A DNA stretch of 34,986 bases from Megamonas hypermegale (GCA_002314325.1 DCFC01000040.1:46812-81797), one strand, 5' to 3'. Counted from the first letter of the stretch, positions 7,121 through 16,504 are shown. Program-made: numbers and translations. The notes: generated from the letters alone by a model not told the origin.

Positions 7121-8263
7121 ATGTTTGCCTTGATGACAATAGGCTGTCTGCTTGTTATAACAGGTTTGGTTTTTTTATTGTCAGGGGAAATTTTTTCGCA
7201 GACTGTAAAAAAGAGCGCACGCAGGAAACTATTGGTCATTGACTTGATAATAGCAGCGGTTTTCTTTATCGTATATCCGTCCGTTATGACGAAGGATTAC
7301 GGCGGAATTCTGGCTGAGATTACAGTCCTATGGTTTGTACTGCAGCTTTTCTTGATAATATTGGCTGTCATAGTAAAATTACTGCGGCTGATATATGAAA
7401 AGACGAAAGGCGCTCCCGTCGATGAGAGCCGCAGACGGTTTTTGCGCGGCTGCATCTGGGTGCCGGCCATATCGGGAGCTTTATACGGCGGTCTGTACGA
7501 AAAAAATCATATAGAATTTACGAATATAGATATTGATGCTGGTGATTACACCCGCTTAAACAGGCTGAAAATAGCGCAGCTTTCCGATGTTCATCTGGGA
7601 CGGTTTTTTTCCGTCAAACAGCTGCAGGATGTTTTAAATCAGATTATCCAGCAGAGAGCTGACATGCTCGTACTGACTGGCGACATTTTTGACAGTGCAA
7701 GGGGCAGCGATAATGATGAAGCGATTAAGGTTTTAAACGCATATTCGCAGTTTTTTCCGTTCGGTGTTTATTTCTGCTGGGGCAATCATGAGCATTACCG
7801 CGGTATTGAACATTTGAAAGAGGAACTGGAAAAAACGAATATTCAGGTTCTGAAAAATGCTGCTGTTAAGGTTTTAAGCGGTGATAAGCCGTTTTATGTG
7901 CTGGGAGTTGATTTTGCAACAGGCGATATGGAAGATGATGTCGTGGCGCTGCGCGAAGCGTATGTAGAAGAAGCGCTGGCAACTGTGCCGGACAATGCCT
8001 ATAAAATTTTATTGGCGCATCATTCCATTTTCATTGATGAAGCTGTTAAATATAACATAAATCTGACGCTTACGGGGCATACGCACGGCGGCCAGTTCGG
8101 CTTTATGGGCATACCGGTTTTTCCGATGTTTAAGTATATGCGGGGATTAGTCGAACAAAATGGCTGCATTGGATATATTAATCGCGGTGCAGGCAGCTGG
8201 TTTCCGTTTCGGATTGGCTGTCCGCCGGAAGTTACATTTTTCAATTTTAAGGCTAAAGGGTGA
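7121..8263 (+). CDS. Membrane-anchored calcineurin-like metallophosphoesterase
   Basis: A 380-residue protein. Residues 1-90 hold three or four hydrophobic segments; residues 148-380 form a calcineurin-type phosphoesterase domain with all metal motifs: DVH (156-158), GDIFD, GNHEH, AHHS and GHTHGG. The family (YkuE/YaeI-like) hydrolyses phosphoesters, often of lipid or cell-wall precursors, and the catalytic domain most likely faces the outside of the membrane. At residues 102-112, SRRRFLRG followed by a hydrophobic stretch resembles a twin-arginine signal placed after the membrane domain. The start has AAGGTAGG upstream. Six bases separate it from the next gene, so it heads a three-gene operon. 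The substrate is unknown. Confidence 0.86.
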   Translation: MFALMTIGCLLVITGLVFLLSGEIFSQTVKKSARRKLLVIDLIIAAVFFIVYPSVMTKDYGGILAEITVLWFVLQLFLIILAVIVKLLRLIYEKTKGAPVDESRRRFLRGCIWVPAISGALYGGLYEKNHIEFTNIDIDAGDYTRLNRLKIAQLSDVHLGRFFSVKQLQDVLNQIIQQRADMLVLTGDIFDSARGSDNDEAIKVLNAYSQFFPFGVYFCWGNHEHYRGIEHLKEELEKTNIQVLKNAAVKVLSGDKPFYVLGVDFATGDMEDDVVALREAYVEEALATVPDNAYKILLAHHSIFIDEAVKYNINLTLTGHTHGGQFGFMGIPVFPMFKYMRGLVEQNGCIGYINRGAGSWFPFRIGCPPEVTFFNFKAKG

Positions 8264-8269
8264 TAAAAA

Positions 8270-9112
8270 ATGAACGATATCGCAAAAATGCGCGAACTCT
8301 GGCAGGAAATGAGTTCATGGATGACAACTTATATGAAATCGTTTTATTCACCGGAGGAAGCACAAAAGGCGAAATCTCATCTCGATATAAAAAATACGGG
8401 AACAATTTTCTTCGATGATGCACAGATTGTGGACGGAATTGTGCTGAAAGAGCAGCATACATGGAAAGTTACGCATAACTGCGAACGTCTGGCGCAGCAT
8501 TTGAAGCTCAATGAACATGATACTATTCTGGCGAAGATGATAGGTCTGTTTCACGATGTCGGCCGTTTTCGCCAGTTTACTATATACCGCACATTCAACG
8601 ATGCCATGTCGGAAAATCACGCCAAACTCGGTCTGTCCGTGATAAAAGACCTGTCGTTTATGCAGAAACTTTCATCTGACGATTTGGCGACGCTGAAATT
8701 CGCCATCGGCAATCACAATGCCAAGGAAATCGCACCGACGGACAATAAGAGATGGCTCTCTTTTGCCAAATTAATCCGCGATGCGGATAAAATTGACATT
8801 TACCGCGTGCTGAAACCGTATCTCGGGCCGACGGACGGTACAGGCTGCAGTCCTGATTTTGTGGAACTGTTCGTAGAGGGCAAACAGTGCGATTATACGA
8901 AAATGCGCACACAGGACGACCGCAAGCTCGTCCGCCTGATGTGGGTTTACGATATAAATTATGCCTGGTCGCTTCAGCAGATAATCAACGATAATTATAT
9001 AGAAGAAATCATCGGCAATCTGCTGCAGGATGAGGAAATGACGAAAGGTTTTAACCGCCTGCGGGCATATATGGAAAAGAAACTGAAAACACCTGATATC
9101 TGGGAAGGGTAA
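8270..9112 (+). CDS. HD-domain phosphohydrolase
   Basis: A 280-residue soluble HD-superfamily protein. Probable metal ligands are H69 (KVTHNCERL), H95-D96 (GLFHDVGRFRQF), the His in AIGNHN and the Asp in IRDADKID, giving the H...HD...D pattern. Beyond the HD core there is a long C-terminal helical part. The ATG at 8270 follows the phosphoesterase stop by six bases, with AAGGGTG as a modest ribosome site, so the two are translated from one mRNA; glnS follows after 20 bases. The architecture matches the uncharacterised HD proteins of many Firmicutes rather than the RelA/SpoT or GppA-linked ones. The substrate is not identifiable. Confidence 0.84.
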   Translation: MNDIAKMRELWQEMSSWMTTYMKSFYSPEEAQKAKSHLDIKNTGTIFFDDAQIVDGIVLKEQHTWKVTHNCERLAQHLKLNEHDTILAKMIGLFHDVGRFRQFTIYRTFNDAMSENHAKLGLSVIKDLSFMQKLSSDDLATLKFAIGNHNAKEIAPTDNKRWLSFAKLIRDADKIDIYRVLKPYLGPTDGTGCSPDFVELFVEGKQCDYTKMRTQDDRKLVRLMWVYDINYAWSLQQIINDNYIEEIIGNLLQDEEMTKGFNRLRAYMEKKLKTPDIWEG

Positions 9113-9132
9113 TAAGTAAAGGAGATTAGAAA

Positions 9133-10788
9133 ATGGCTGCAAATTTTATTTATAGTGCTATTGATGATGATTTAAAAGAAGGAAAATATACAGAAGGCGT
9201 GCATACACGTTTCCCACCGGAACCGAACGGCTATTTACATATCGGTCATGCAAAATCCATTTGCCTGAATTTCGGTATAGCCAGAGATTATAACGGCATG
9301 TGCAACCTTCGTTTTGACGATACTAATCCGACGAAAGAAGACGTGGAATACGTCGATTCCATCCAGGAAGACGTAAAATGGCTCGGCTTCACATGGAAGG
9401 ACCGCAAATTCTACGCTTCCGATTACTTTGAAAAACTGTACGAATATGCCGTAAAACTTATTGGAAGCGGCAAAGCGTATGTTGATGATTTAACGGCACA
9501 GCAAATTCGCGAATACCGCGGCACGCTGACGGAGCCGGGCAAGGAAAGCCCGTACCGCAACCGCAGCGTAGAGGAAAATCTTGCTTTATTCAACCGCATG
9601 AAAAACGGCGAGTTCGCCGACGGTGAAAAGGTATTGCGCGCCAAAATCGACATGGCTTCGCCGAATATCACGATGCGCGACCCGGTCATTTACCGCATTG
9701 CGCATATTTCGCACCACCGCACGGGCGATACATGGTGCATTTATCCGATGTACGACTTTGCTCATCCGCTGTCCGATGCGATTGAAGGCATTACGCATTC
9801 CATCTGCACGCTGGAATTTGAAGAACATCGTCCGCTGTACGACTGGCTGCTCGAAAATCTGGGCTTTGATAAGAATACGCGTCCGCGCCAGATTGAATTT
9901 GCCCGCCTCAATATCACGAAAATGGTAATGAGCAAACGCAAACTGCGCCAGCTCGTGGAAGGCGGCTATGTAAGCGGTTGGGACGACCCGCGCATGCCGA
10001 CCATCTCCGGTCTGCGCCGCCGCGGTTATACGGCTGCCGCTATCCGTGATTTCTGCGACCGTATCGGTGTAGCCAAAGCCAACAGTCTTGTCGACGTTGC
10101 TATGCTGGAACACTGTGTACGCGAAGATTTGAATACACATGCACAGCGGCTGATGGCAGTGCTTGACCCGCTGAAAGTCGTCATCACCAATTATCCGGAA
10201 GATAAAACGGAAATGATGGCATGTGAAAATCTGCCGACAGGCGACGATAAGCATTATATGCCGTTCAGCCGTGAAATTTACATTGAACGGGAAGATTTCA
10301 TGGAAGAAGCGCCGAAAAAATTCTTCCGCTTGAAACCGCAGGGCGAAGTCCGTCTGAAAAACGCCTACATCATCAAATGCGACGAAGTCGTAAAAGATGA
10401 AAACGGCAATATTATCGAACTGCGCTGCACGTATGACCCGGATTCCAAAACGGGCGGCAAGACGGCAGGCAGAAAAATTAAAGGCACAATTCACTGGGTA
10501 AATGCCAAGACGGCGCTCAACGCACAGGTAAGACTGTATGATTATCTGCTCAAAGACGAAGAAGGCGCTGTAAGCGGCGATTTCATCGCTTCCTTAAATC
10601 CGAATTCGCTCGTAGTGCTCGATAACTGCAAAGTGGAACCGAGCGTCAAATGGGCGGCGCCGGGAACGAAATTCCAGTTCCTGCGTCAGGGATATTTCTG
10701 CGTGGATAAAGACAGCACAATGGATAATCTCGTATTCAACAGAATTGTAGGACTGCGCGACAGCTGGGCAAAAGCTGTGAAAAAATAA
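9133..10788 (+). CDS. glnS: Glutaminyl-tRNA synthetase
   Basis: A class I aminoacyl-tRNA synthetase of 551 residues that charges tRNA-Gln directly with glutamine. The catalytic domain has the HIGH motif at residues 36-39 ([15 protein letters not shown]) and the KMSKS-equivalent VMSKRK at 265-270; [10 protein letters not shown] and [13 protein letters not shown] are typical of GlnRS rather than GluRS. The C-terminal half is the anticodon-binding beta-barrel pair. The ATG at 9133 has AAAGGAGAT upstream. Presence of GlnRS means the cell need not rely only on the GatCAB amidation route used by most Firmicutes. It is the last gene of the phosphoesterase-HD-glnS operon. Confidence 0.96.
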   Translation: MAANFIYSAIDDDLKEGKYTEGVHTRFPPEPNGYLHIGHAKSICLNFGIARDYNGMCNLRFDDTNPTKEDVEYVDSIQEDVKWLGFTWKDRKFYASDYFEKLYEYAVKLIGSGKAYVDDLTAQQIREYRGTLTEPGKESPYRNRSVEENLALFNRMKNGEFADGEKVLRAKIDMASPNITMRDPVIYRIAHISHHRTGDTWCIYPMYDFAHPLSDAIEGITHSICTLEFEEHRPLYDWLLENLGFDKNTRPRQIEFARLNITKMVMSKRKLRQLVEGGYVSGWDDPRMPTISGLRRRGYTAAAIRDFCDRIGVAKANSLVDVAMLEHCVREDLNTHAQRLMAVLDPLKVVITNYPEDKTEMMACENLPTGDDKHYMPFSREIYIEREDFMEEAPKKFFRLKPQGEVRLKNAYIIKCDEVVKDENGNIIELRCTYDPDSKTGGKTAGRKIKGTIHWVNAKTALNAQVRLYDYLLKDEEGAVSGDFIASLNPNSLVVLDNCKVEPSVKWAAPGTKFQFLRQGYFCVDKDSTMDNLVFNRIVGLRDSWAKAVKK

Positions 10789-10794
10789 AAAAAC

Positions 10795-10825
10795 AAGGGG
10801 TATAGCTGAAAAAGCTGTACCCCTT
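10795..10825. terminator. Bidirectional terminator between glnS and putP
   Basis: AAGGGGTATAGCT (10795-10807) pairs with AGCTGTACCCCTT (10813-10825), with one G-T pair. A-rich DNA lies on the left and T-rich on the right, so it can serve both convergent genes. Confidence 0.88.
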
Positions 10826-10833
10826 TAATATTT

Positions 10834-12339
10834 TTAAATATTGCTGTGTTTTACAGAGTCGAATGTATCGGTGATTTCCTTTTCCGGTTTTTTATCGAAC
10901 TTGCTGGCTATGATAATGGCAAGCGAGGAGAACACAAAGCCCGGCACGATTTCGTACAATTTTAAAATAGGATAAACATTGGCGATATCAAGCCCTGTTA
11001 TCTGCTTCCAGACGAGAACGGTAACACCGCCGACAATCATACCGGCTAAAATACCGTTACGGGTGGTGCGGCGCCAGAACAGGGAGAACAAGAGCGCCGG
11101 TCCGAACGTGGAGCCGAAGCCTGCCCAGGCATACGCCACGATATTCAAAATGGAGTTGTTCGGGTCAAGACCGAGCGCGATAGCGATAAGCGCGATGCCG
11201 ACAACGGAAAGGCGCGTTACAAGAACGAGCTCGCGCGGATTGATATCCTTATGAATGAACTGTTTGTACAAATCCTGCGCCACGGCGGAAGCACCGACGA
11301 GAAGCTGCGAGGAGGCGGTACTCATGATTGCTGCCAGTACAGCGGAAAGTACGATACCTGCCCAGAACGGGCTGAACAGCTGGTTTGTCATAACGAGGAA
11401 TACCGTTTCGGAATTAGTGCCGGTAAGCGGTGTAGTCAGATATACGCTGCCGACCATGCCGACGAGTACGGCGCAGGCCAGCGAAATTACAACCCACGTC
11501 ATGGCGATGCGGGTGGCTTTTTTCAATTCATTGGAAGAATTGATAGCCATGAAGCGCACGAGAATATGCGGCTGACCGAAATAACCGAGCCCCCATGCCA
11601 GTAACGAAATGAGCTCAAGCGCGGACATGAACGTGCCGTCCGGTTTTAAGAGCGGATTGAAGAAATCGGCATGAGCAATGGAAATCGCCGTAAAGGTTTC
11701 AGGAATACCGCCGAGACTGAAAGCCGCCGCTATCGGCACGACCAGAATGGCGAAAAACATCATCACGCCCTGAATGAAATCAGTCCAGCATACGGCGAGA
11801 AAACCGCCGACAAAAGTATAAAAGACGATAACGAAAGCGCCGAGACACAGCGCGTATTCATACGGAATGCCGAAAATAGTGGTGAACAGTTTACCGCCGG
11901 CAACGAAACCGGATGAAGTATAGATGATGAAGAAAATCAGAATGAAAATCGCCATTACCACGCGGATGAGCGGGCTTTTATCGTGATAGCGGTTCTGCAG
12001 AAAGTCCGGCAGTGTCAGCGAATTGTTGGCAAGCTCGGTGTATTTGCGCAGACGGCGTGCGATGAACTGCCAGTTGGCCCATGTGCCGAGCGCCAGCCCT
12101 ACGGCAATCCAGCCGGCATTAAGTCCGGCAAGATAGGCAAAGCCCGGCAGCCCCATGAGCATCCAGCCGCTCATATCGGAAGCTTCGGCACTCATGGAAG
12201 TAACCCATGCCCCCAGTTTGCGTCCGCCCAGAATATAATCCGACATATTATGAGTACGATAGTAAAAATAAACACCGATTGCCATCATGAATAATAGATA
12301 CAACAGGAAGGCAATAATAATAGCTATACTGTCTGTCAT
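10834..12339 (-). CDS. putP: Sodium/proline symporter PutP
   Basis: A 501-residue SSS-family transporter importing proline with sodium. PutP hallmarks are strong: the N-terminal helix followed by MSDYILGGRKLGAW, SAEASDMSGWMLMGLPG (sodium/proline-binding region around residues 50-67), TLPDFLQNRYHDKS, and WTDFIQGVMM. Thirteen hydrophobic segments span the protein and the length matches characterised PutP (about 500). The ATG at 12339 has AGGAGGAG 5 bases upstream. It is a single-gene unit ending in the terminator shared with glnS. Confidence 0.93.
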   Translation of the reverse strand: MTDSIAIIIAFLLYLLFMMAIGVYFYYRTHNMSDYILGGRKLGAWVTSMSAEASDMSGWMLMGLPGFAYLAGLNAGWIAVGLALGTWANWQFIARRLRKYTELANNSLTLPDFLQNRYHDKSPLIRVVMAIFILIFFIIYTSSGFVAGGKLFTTIFGIPYEYALCLGAFVIVFYTFVGGFLAVCWTDFIQGVMMFFAILVVPIAAAFSLGGIPETFTAISIAHADFFNPLLKPDGTFMSALELISLLAWGLGYFGQPHILVRFMAINSSNELKKATRIAMTWVVISLACAVLVGMVGSVYLTTPLTGTNSETVFLVMTNQLFSPFWAGIVLSAVLAAIMSTASSQLLVGASAVAQDLYKQFIHKDINPRELVLVTRLSVVGIALIAIALGLDPNNSILNIVAYAWAGFGSTFGPALLFSLFWRRTTRNGILAGMIVGGVTVLVWKQITGLDIANVYPILKLYEIVPGFVFSSLAIIIASKFDKKPEKEITDTFDSVKHSNI

Positions 12340-12880
12340 AAAACTCCTCCTAAAATAAGTTTATGTTTTACGTTCATTTTTCTTTTGAAAGGTCAAAAGA
12401 AAACCGAACCAAAAAGAAAAACCTTTTAACGTTTCGTTATCGCTGCACTAAGCAAGCCTTCGAGGCTTTTTTATAAATTCAATCGGTACAACGGCTTGAA
12501 ACGTTTGGAATTTGGCTCGTGCTTTCAGGTATTCAACAAGAACGAAAACTTGAGCTTTTCACTGTGAGAGCTTTAATTTCAGTTCTGTTAAAATAAATTA
12601 AAGACACGATACGCCGCCAGTCGTGCTGAAACTATATTCCGCATTTCAGATATTTTTTCTTTAAAGGAAATTTTCTAAGCAGACTACGAATTAAGGCATT
12701 TCTTTAAACCTACCAGCACAACAGATAAATAATATTTTATCATGATAAAGCGATAATGTACATAGAACAAAGCAATGTTAATTTGTAAAATCCGTATTTT
12801 AAATTTTGTTCGCTTTAATCTTTATATAATAAGCCTTCTGAGTTTATTTTCATGTATACAAAAAACTTTTAAATTTATCA
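12340..12880. other. Non-coding intergenic stretch upstream of putP and amtB
   Basis: No convincing gene here. It contains the dispersed repeat described at 12373-12656, then about 220 bases of AT-rich sequence in which I see no clear structure before the amtB promoter. Confidence 0.6.
12373..12656. repeat. Dispersed intergenic repeat R2, copy 1
   Basis: About 280 bases resemble 34626-34860. Shared segments include TCTTTTGAAAGGTCAAAAGA (an internal hairpin), GAACCAAAAAGAAAAA, TTTTAACGTTTCG, TATCGCTGCACTA, AGCCTTCG, TACAACGGCT, AATTTGGCTCGTGC and GCTGAAACT. No intact reading frame is conserved, so it is a repeat or a decayed element. Confidence 0.75.
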
Positions 12881-12909
12881 TTGACAAATAAAATGTCTAA
12901 TCATATAAT
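12881..12909 (+). promoter_or_regulatory. Consensus sigma-70 promoter of amtB
   Basis: TTGACA (12881-12886), a 17-base spacer and TATAAT (12904-12909): both boxes are perfect consensus. It would start a leader of about 170 bases before amtB. Confidence 0.85.
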
Positions 12910-12917
12910 ATAAAACA

Positions 12918-13061
12918 TCAACAGGAAAACACAAACGCAAAGCTGTTGACGAATAAAATAATGCAGAATAAGACAAAGGCGTCTTGTTGAAGGATATACA
13001 ATGGAGTATATCTTTCGACAAGGCGCTTTTTTGCTATTATTATACGTTTTCCTTATTCTGC
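12918..13061 (+). promoter_or_regulatory. Structured amtB leader with internal terminator (attenuator)
   Basis: Three elements follow the promoter. First, a hairpin TCAACAG (12918-12924) / CTGTTGA (12943-12949). Second, an intrinsic terminator with 21-base arms (12979-12999 and 13006-13026, three G-U pairs), hexaloop AATGGA and six T residues (13027-13032). Third, an outer stem GCAGAATAAG (12963-12972) / CTTATTCTGC (13052-13061) enclosing the terminator. The terminator lies between promoter and gene, which implies premature termination controlled by some signal, plausibly nitrogen status. The regulator is unknown. Confidence 0.7.
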
Positions 13062-13086
13062 GCCAAAGAAGAAAGGGTGTATATTG

Positions 13087-14472
13087 ATGAAAAAACTATG
13101 GTCGATTTTAACCATGAGTGCCATGTGTCTGGCTATGACAGCTTCCGTTGCTTTCGCGGCTGACGGTGAGACGGCGCTTGATACGGGTGATACCGCCTGG
13201 GTGTTAATCAGCGCGGCGCTTGTATTTTTAATGACTCCGGGTCTGGCGTTTTTCTATGGCGGTATGGTCAGAAGCAAAAACGTACTCAGTACGATTATGC
13301 ACAGTTTCTTCATTGTTGCGATGATTTCTGTGGAATGGGTCATTTTAGGTTATGCCATGACGTTTGGCAGTGATATCGGCGGTTTTATCGGCAGCCTCGA
13401 TAAAATCGGTCTTGCAGGTGTCGGTCTTCAGGTAATGGAAGGCGGCACAATTCCGGAACTTGCTTTCGTAGCATTTCAGTGCATGTTCGCCGTAATCACT
13501 CCGGCGCTTATTACCGGTGCATTTGCTGAACGCATGCGCTTCGGAGCATTCGTATTATTCATTCTGTTATGGGCGATTTTAATCTACAATCCAATGGCTC
13601 ACTGGGTTTGGGGCGGCGGCTTCCTTGCCGAACTCGGCGCACTCGACTTTGCCGGCGGTCTTGTAATTCATATTCTCTCCGGTGTTTCCGGTCTTACGAT
13701 TTGTATCCTTCTCGGTAAAAGACGCGGCTACGGTAAAGTGCCGATGCTGCCGCATCATTTGCCGATGACCGTTTTAGGCGCTGCTCTCTTATGGTTCGGC
13801 TGGTTCGGCTTCAATGCCGGTTCCGCTCTCGGTGCCAACGGTCTTGCAGCCAATGCTTTTGTTACGACGCAGGCAGCAGCTGCTATGGCGACTGTATCGT
13901 GGGTTGTATGCGAATGGCTGCATCACGGAAAACCGACTATCCTCGGCGCTGCTTCCGGCTGTATCGCCGGTCTCGTTGCCATCACTCCGGCGGCAGGGTT
14001 TGTCGCTCCGCTTCCGGCTGTAATTATCGGTCTTATCGGCGGTATTGTCTGCTACTTCGCTGTAGCTGTTGTTAAAGAAAAATTCGGTTACGACGACTCG
14101 CTCGATGCTTTCGGCGTACACGGTATCGGCGGTACATGGGGCGCCGTTGCCACCGGTTTATGGTGCACGACGGAAGTCAATCCGGCCGGTGCCGATGGTT
14201 TATTCTACGGCAGTGCCGACACGCTGATTGCACAGCTCATTTCCATCGTAGTAGCGTATGCGCTGGCGATTGTCGGTTCGTACATCTTATTCAAAATTGT
14301 TAATCTCATTACGCCGATGCGTGCTAATGAAGATGAAGAAATTTCCGGTATCGATATCGTGGAACACGGCGAACGCGCCTACAATCAGTCCATTGTATCG
14401 GCCGACTCCATATTAAGCTCCAGCGTGGCTGATTTTGCGCCCGTCAATGCAAAACCGGCTGATGTAAAATAA
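13087..14472 (+). CDS. amtB: Ammonium transporter AmtB
   Basis: A 461-residue Amt/Mep/Rh channel conducting ammonium across the cytoplasmic membrane. A cleavable signal peptide is evident (ends TASVAFA/AD near residue 24), followed by eleven hydrophobic segments. Family motifs: FFYGGMVRSKN, ERMRFGAF, HWVWGGGFLAELGALDFAGG with the pore-region residues, GFNAGSALG, and the pore His region FGVHGIGGTWGA. The likely start is ATG at 13087, with AAAGGG 9 bases upstream; an adjacent in-frame TTG at 13084 is possible but unneeded. The gene is followed 48 bases later by glnK, whose product normally blocks this channel when nitrogen is plentiful. Expression is probably controlled by the leader terminator. 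Confidence 0.96.
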   Translation: MKKLWSILTMSAMCLAMTASVAFAADGETALDTGDTAWVLISAALVFLMTPGLAFFYGGMVRSKNVLSTIMHSFFIVAMISVEWVILGYAMTFGSDIGGFIGSLDKIGLAGVGLQVMEGGTIPELAFVAFQCMFAVITPALITGAFAERMRFGAFVLFILLWAILIYNPMAHWVWGGGFLAELGALDFAGGLVIHILSGVSGLTICILLGKRRGYGKVPMLPHHLPMTVLGAALLWFGWFGFNAGSALGANGLAANAFVTTQAAAAMATVSWVVCEWLHHGKPTILGAASGCIAGLVAITPAAGFVAPLPAVIIGLIGGIVCYFAVAVVKEKFGYDDSLDAFGVHGIGGTWGAVATGLWCTTEVNPAGADGLFYGSADTLIAQLISIVVAYALAIVGSYILFKIVNLITPMRANEDEEISGIDIVEHGERAYNQSIVSADSILSSSVADFAPVNAKPADVK

Positions 14473-14520
14473 ATGTAACTATGTTAATATTTATGTAGCA
14501 AAACGAAAGGAGCATTAATT

Positions 14521-14883
14521 ATGCGCAAAATCACGAAAATAGAAATCATAACACGCGCCAGCAAACTGGAGGATTTGAAAGAAGCTTTAAATTCCATCGG
14601 CGTGCAGGGCATGACAGTCAGCCAGGTATACGGCTGCGGCCTGCAAAAAGGCCATACGGAAGTATACCGCGGCCGCCAGTATGCCGTAAATCTCGTGCCG
14701 AAAGTTAAAATAGAAACGGTGGTCTGCGAAGTTCCGGTGGATAAAGTGCTGGAAACGGCCCGCAAAGCCTTGCAGACCGGTCATATCGGCGACGGCAAAA
14801 TATTCGTCTACGATGTGGAAAACGCCATGCGTATCCGCACCGGTACTATGGGCGACAAAGCCATTACCGATGACGAAGCGTAA
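14521..14883 (+). CDS. glnK: PII nitrogen-regulatory protein (GlnK/GlnB type)
   Basis: A 120-residue PII signal protein, slightly longer than the usual 112 owing to a short C-terminal tail. PII proteins are cytoplasmic trimers that bind ATP/ADP and 2-oxoglutarate and, when paired with AmtB, plug the channel. KLEDLKEALNSIGVQGMTV matches the first alpha helix and strand; the T-loop QKGHTEVYRGRQYAVNLVPK has a tyrosine (Y54) at the position uridylylated in proteobacteria; TGHIGDGKIFV is the B-loop and RIRTGTMGD the C-loop. The start at 14521 has AAAGGAGC upstream. Whether Y54 is modified here is unknown. Confidence 0.94.
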   Translation: MRKITKIEIITRASKLEDLKEALNSIGVQGMTVSQVYGCGLQKGHTEVYRGRQYAVNLVPKVKIETVVCEVPVDKVLETARKALQTGHIGDGKIFVYDVENAMRIRTGTMGDKAITDDEA

Positions 14884-14939
14884 AACAGCATGATGTAATT
14901 TCCCTCACTTCCCCTGAGGAAATTATCATTATAAACAGA

Positions 14940-14975
14940 AAGGCTATCTTATCTATAAGGTAGCCTTCTTTTTTT
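14940..14975 (+). terminator. Terminator of amtB-glnK
   Basis: AAGGCTATCTTA (14940-14951) pairs with TAAGGTAGCCTT (14956-14967), then a long T-run. A second weaker hairpin, TAATTTCC / GGAAATTA, precedes it at 14896-14924. Confidence 0.88.
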
Positions 14976-14996
14976 TGTCTGTTTTGCCTGTTTTCT

Positions 14997-15025
14997 TTGC
15001 AAGTAGCAAAAAGCATTGATATAAT
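14997..15025 (+). promoter_or_regulatory. Promoter of pepD
   Basis: TTGCAA (14997-15002), a 17-base spacer and TATAAT (15020-15025), about 35 bases before the start at 15059. Confidence 0.6.
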
Positions 15026-15058
15026 AAAAGGTAGAAATAAGATACAGGGGTGAAGAAA

Positions 15059-16504
15059 ATGACAGATAAAGAAATAATGGACGGCGTTCTGGCGGAATTT
15101 GCCAATATAGCGGCTATTCCCCGTCCGTCCAACTGTGAAAAACAGATAAGCGATTTTTTAAAACAGCGCGCCTTATCATTCGGCTGTGATGTCATTCAGG
15201 ATGAAAAACACAATCTAATCATCGATAAACAGGCCGCACCGGGCTGCGAAAACTGGCCGCGCGTCATACTGCAGGGTCATATGGACATGGTATGCGTAGC
15301 CAAAGAAGGCGTTATTTACAATCCCGTAACGAGCCCGATAAAAATCATCAACGACGGCGAATATCTGCGCGCCGACGGTACGAGTCTCGGCGCTGACGAC
15401 GGCATCGGCGTTGCAGCGATAATGTTTCTGCTGCAGCAGGATTTTCAGCACGGCCCTATCCGCGCCATTTTCACTGTGGACGAAGAACAGGGCATGAGCG
15501 GCGCCAAAGCACTTGATGATAAATATCTGGCGGATGCAAAATATTTAATAAATTGCGACTCGGAAGATTTCGACGTGCTCACCGTCTCCAGCGCGGGCAG
15601 TGTCAATATTGATGCCGAACGCCGCGTCAAATGGCATAAACCGGAGCACCGCTTCGCTTATGAATTCACAATTCGCGGCCTGCACGGCGGTCATTCGGGC
15701 GAAGCCATTAACTGCGGCTATGCCAATGCCGTGAAAGTGGCAGCTCAGGCGATAGCGCTCATCGGCAGAAAAACGGAAATGGAACTGGCAAGCTTCAACA
15801 GCTACAAAGCAAGAAACGTAATTCCGTCCGAAGCGACATTCATATTCACGACGCCGCTTTCCGACGTGAAAGTGTTCAATGTCGTTGTAGCCAAAGTCAA
15901 TAAATATCTGAAAGAAGCATACGGCCATACGGAAAAAACATTTGAAGTAATCTGCAAACCGTGCGAACTGCCGCAAAAAGTCATGTCCGACGACGATATG
16001 CGCAGCGTAGTCGACTTCATCAATCTGAGCATGACAGGTGTGCTGAAAATGTCGCAGACAGAAAAGGATTTAGTGGAACTTTCCGCCAATATCGGTCCTG
16101 TCGTAACGCGCGAAAATCACGTAATAATCTATGCGTTCCCGCGCAGCTCCGTAGACATTCTGGTAGAGGAAATCACCAATATCTACAAACAGCTCGGCAA
16201 ACGCTGCGGCGTGCGTGTCGTTTCAGCCGAACCGGCACCGGGCTGGCCGGCAAATCCGGACAGCATGCTCAAAGACGTGGCTCTCAATACATTTAAGGAA
16301 CAAAACGGCTACGACATGCAGGCAAAAGCTATTCATGCCGGTCTCGAATGCAGCCATTTCTACGCTAAAAATCCGCATCTCGATATGATATCCATCGGGC
16401 CGAACAATATCGACATTCATAGCCCGAACGAACATCTGGAACTGAAAACGCTCGTTCCGCATGTAAAACTCATTCAGGGCATTGTGGAAAAACTGGATAA
16501 ATAA
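15059..16504 (+). CDS. pepD: Aminoacyl-histidine dipeptidase (M20 family, PepD)
   Basis: A 481-residue cytosolic di-zinc dipeptidase that cleaves Xaa-His and other dipeptides. Metal and catalytic residues of the M20 family are visible: H74 and D76 (LQGHMDMV), D113 (LGADDGIGVA), E142-E143 (DEEQGMSGA), D167 (NCDSED), and a C-terminal His in NNIDIHSPNE. The dimerisation lid contains GGHSGEAINCG. The length matches PepD (about 485) and AIHAGLECSHF is characteristic. I start at the ATG at 15059, 6 bases after GGGGTG; a GTG at 15050 in frame would overlap that ribosome site. It is monocistronic. Confidence 0.94.
   Translation: MTDKEIMDGVLAEFANIAAIPRPSNCEKQISDFLKQRALSFGCDVIQDEKHNLIIDKQAAPGCENWPRVILQGHMDMVCVAKEGVIYNPVTSPIKIINDGEYLRADGTSLGADDGIGVAAIMFLLQQDFQHGPIRAIFTVDEEQGMSGAKALDDKYLADAKYLINCDSEDFDVLTVSSAGSVNIDAERRVKWHKPEHRFAYEFTIRGLHGGHSGEAINCGYANAVKVAAQAIALIGRKTEMELASFNSYKARNVIPSEATFIFTTPLSDVKVFNVVVAKVNKYLKEAYGHTEKTFEVICKPCELPQKVMSDDDMRSVVDFINLSMTGVLKMSQTEKDLVELSANIGPVVTRENHVIIYAFPRSSVDILVEEITNIYKQLGKRCGVRVVSAEPAPGWPANPDSMLKDVALNTFKEQNGYDMQAKAIHAGLECSHFYAKNPHLDMISIGPNNIDIHSPNEHLELKTLVPHVKLIQGIVEKLDK

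Noticed and set aside
9586..10494. A 302-codon open frame antisense to glnS
   Set aside because: The glnS frame has complete family motifs; the antisense frame is low-complexity, has no ribosome site and resembles no known protein.
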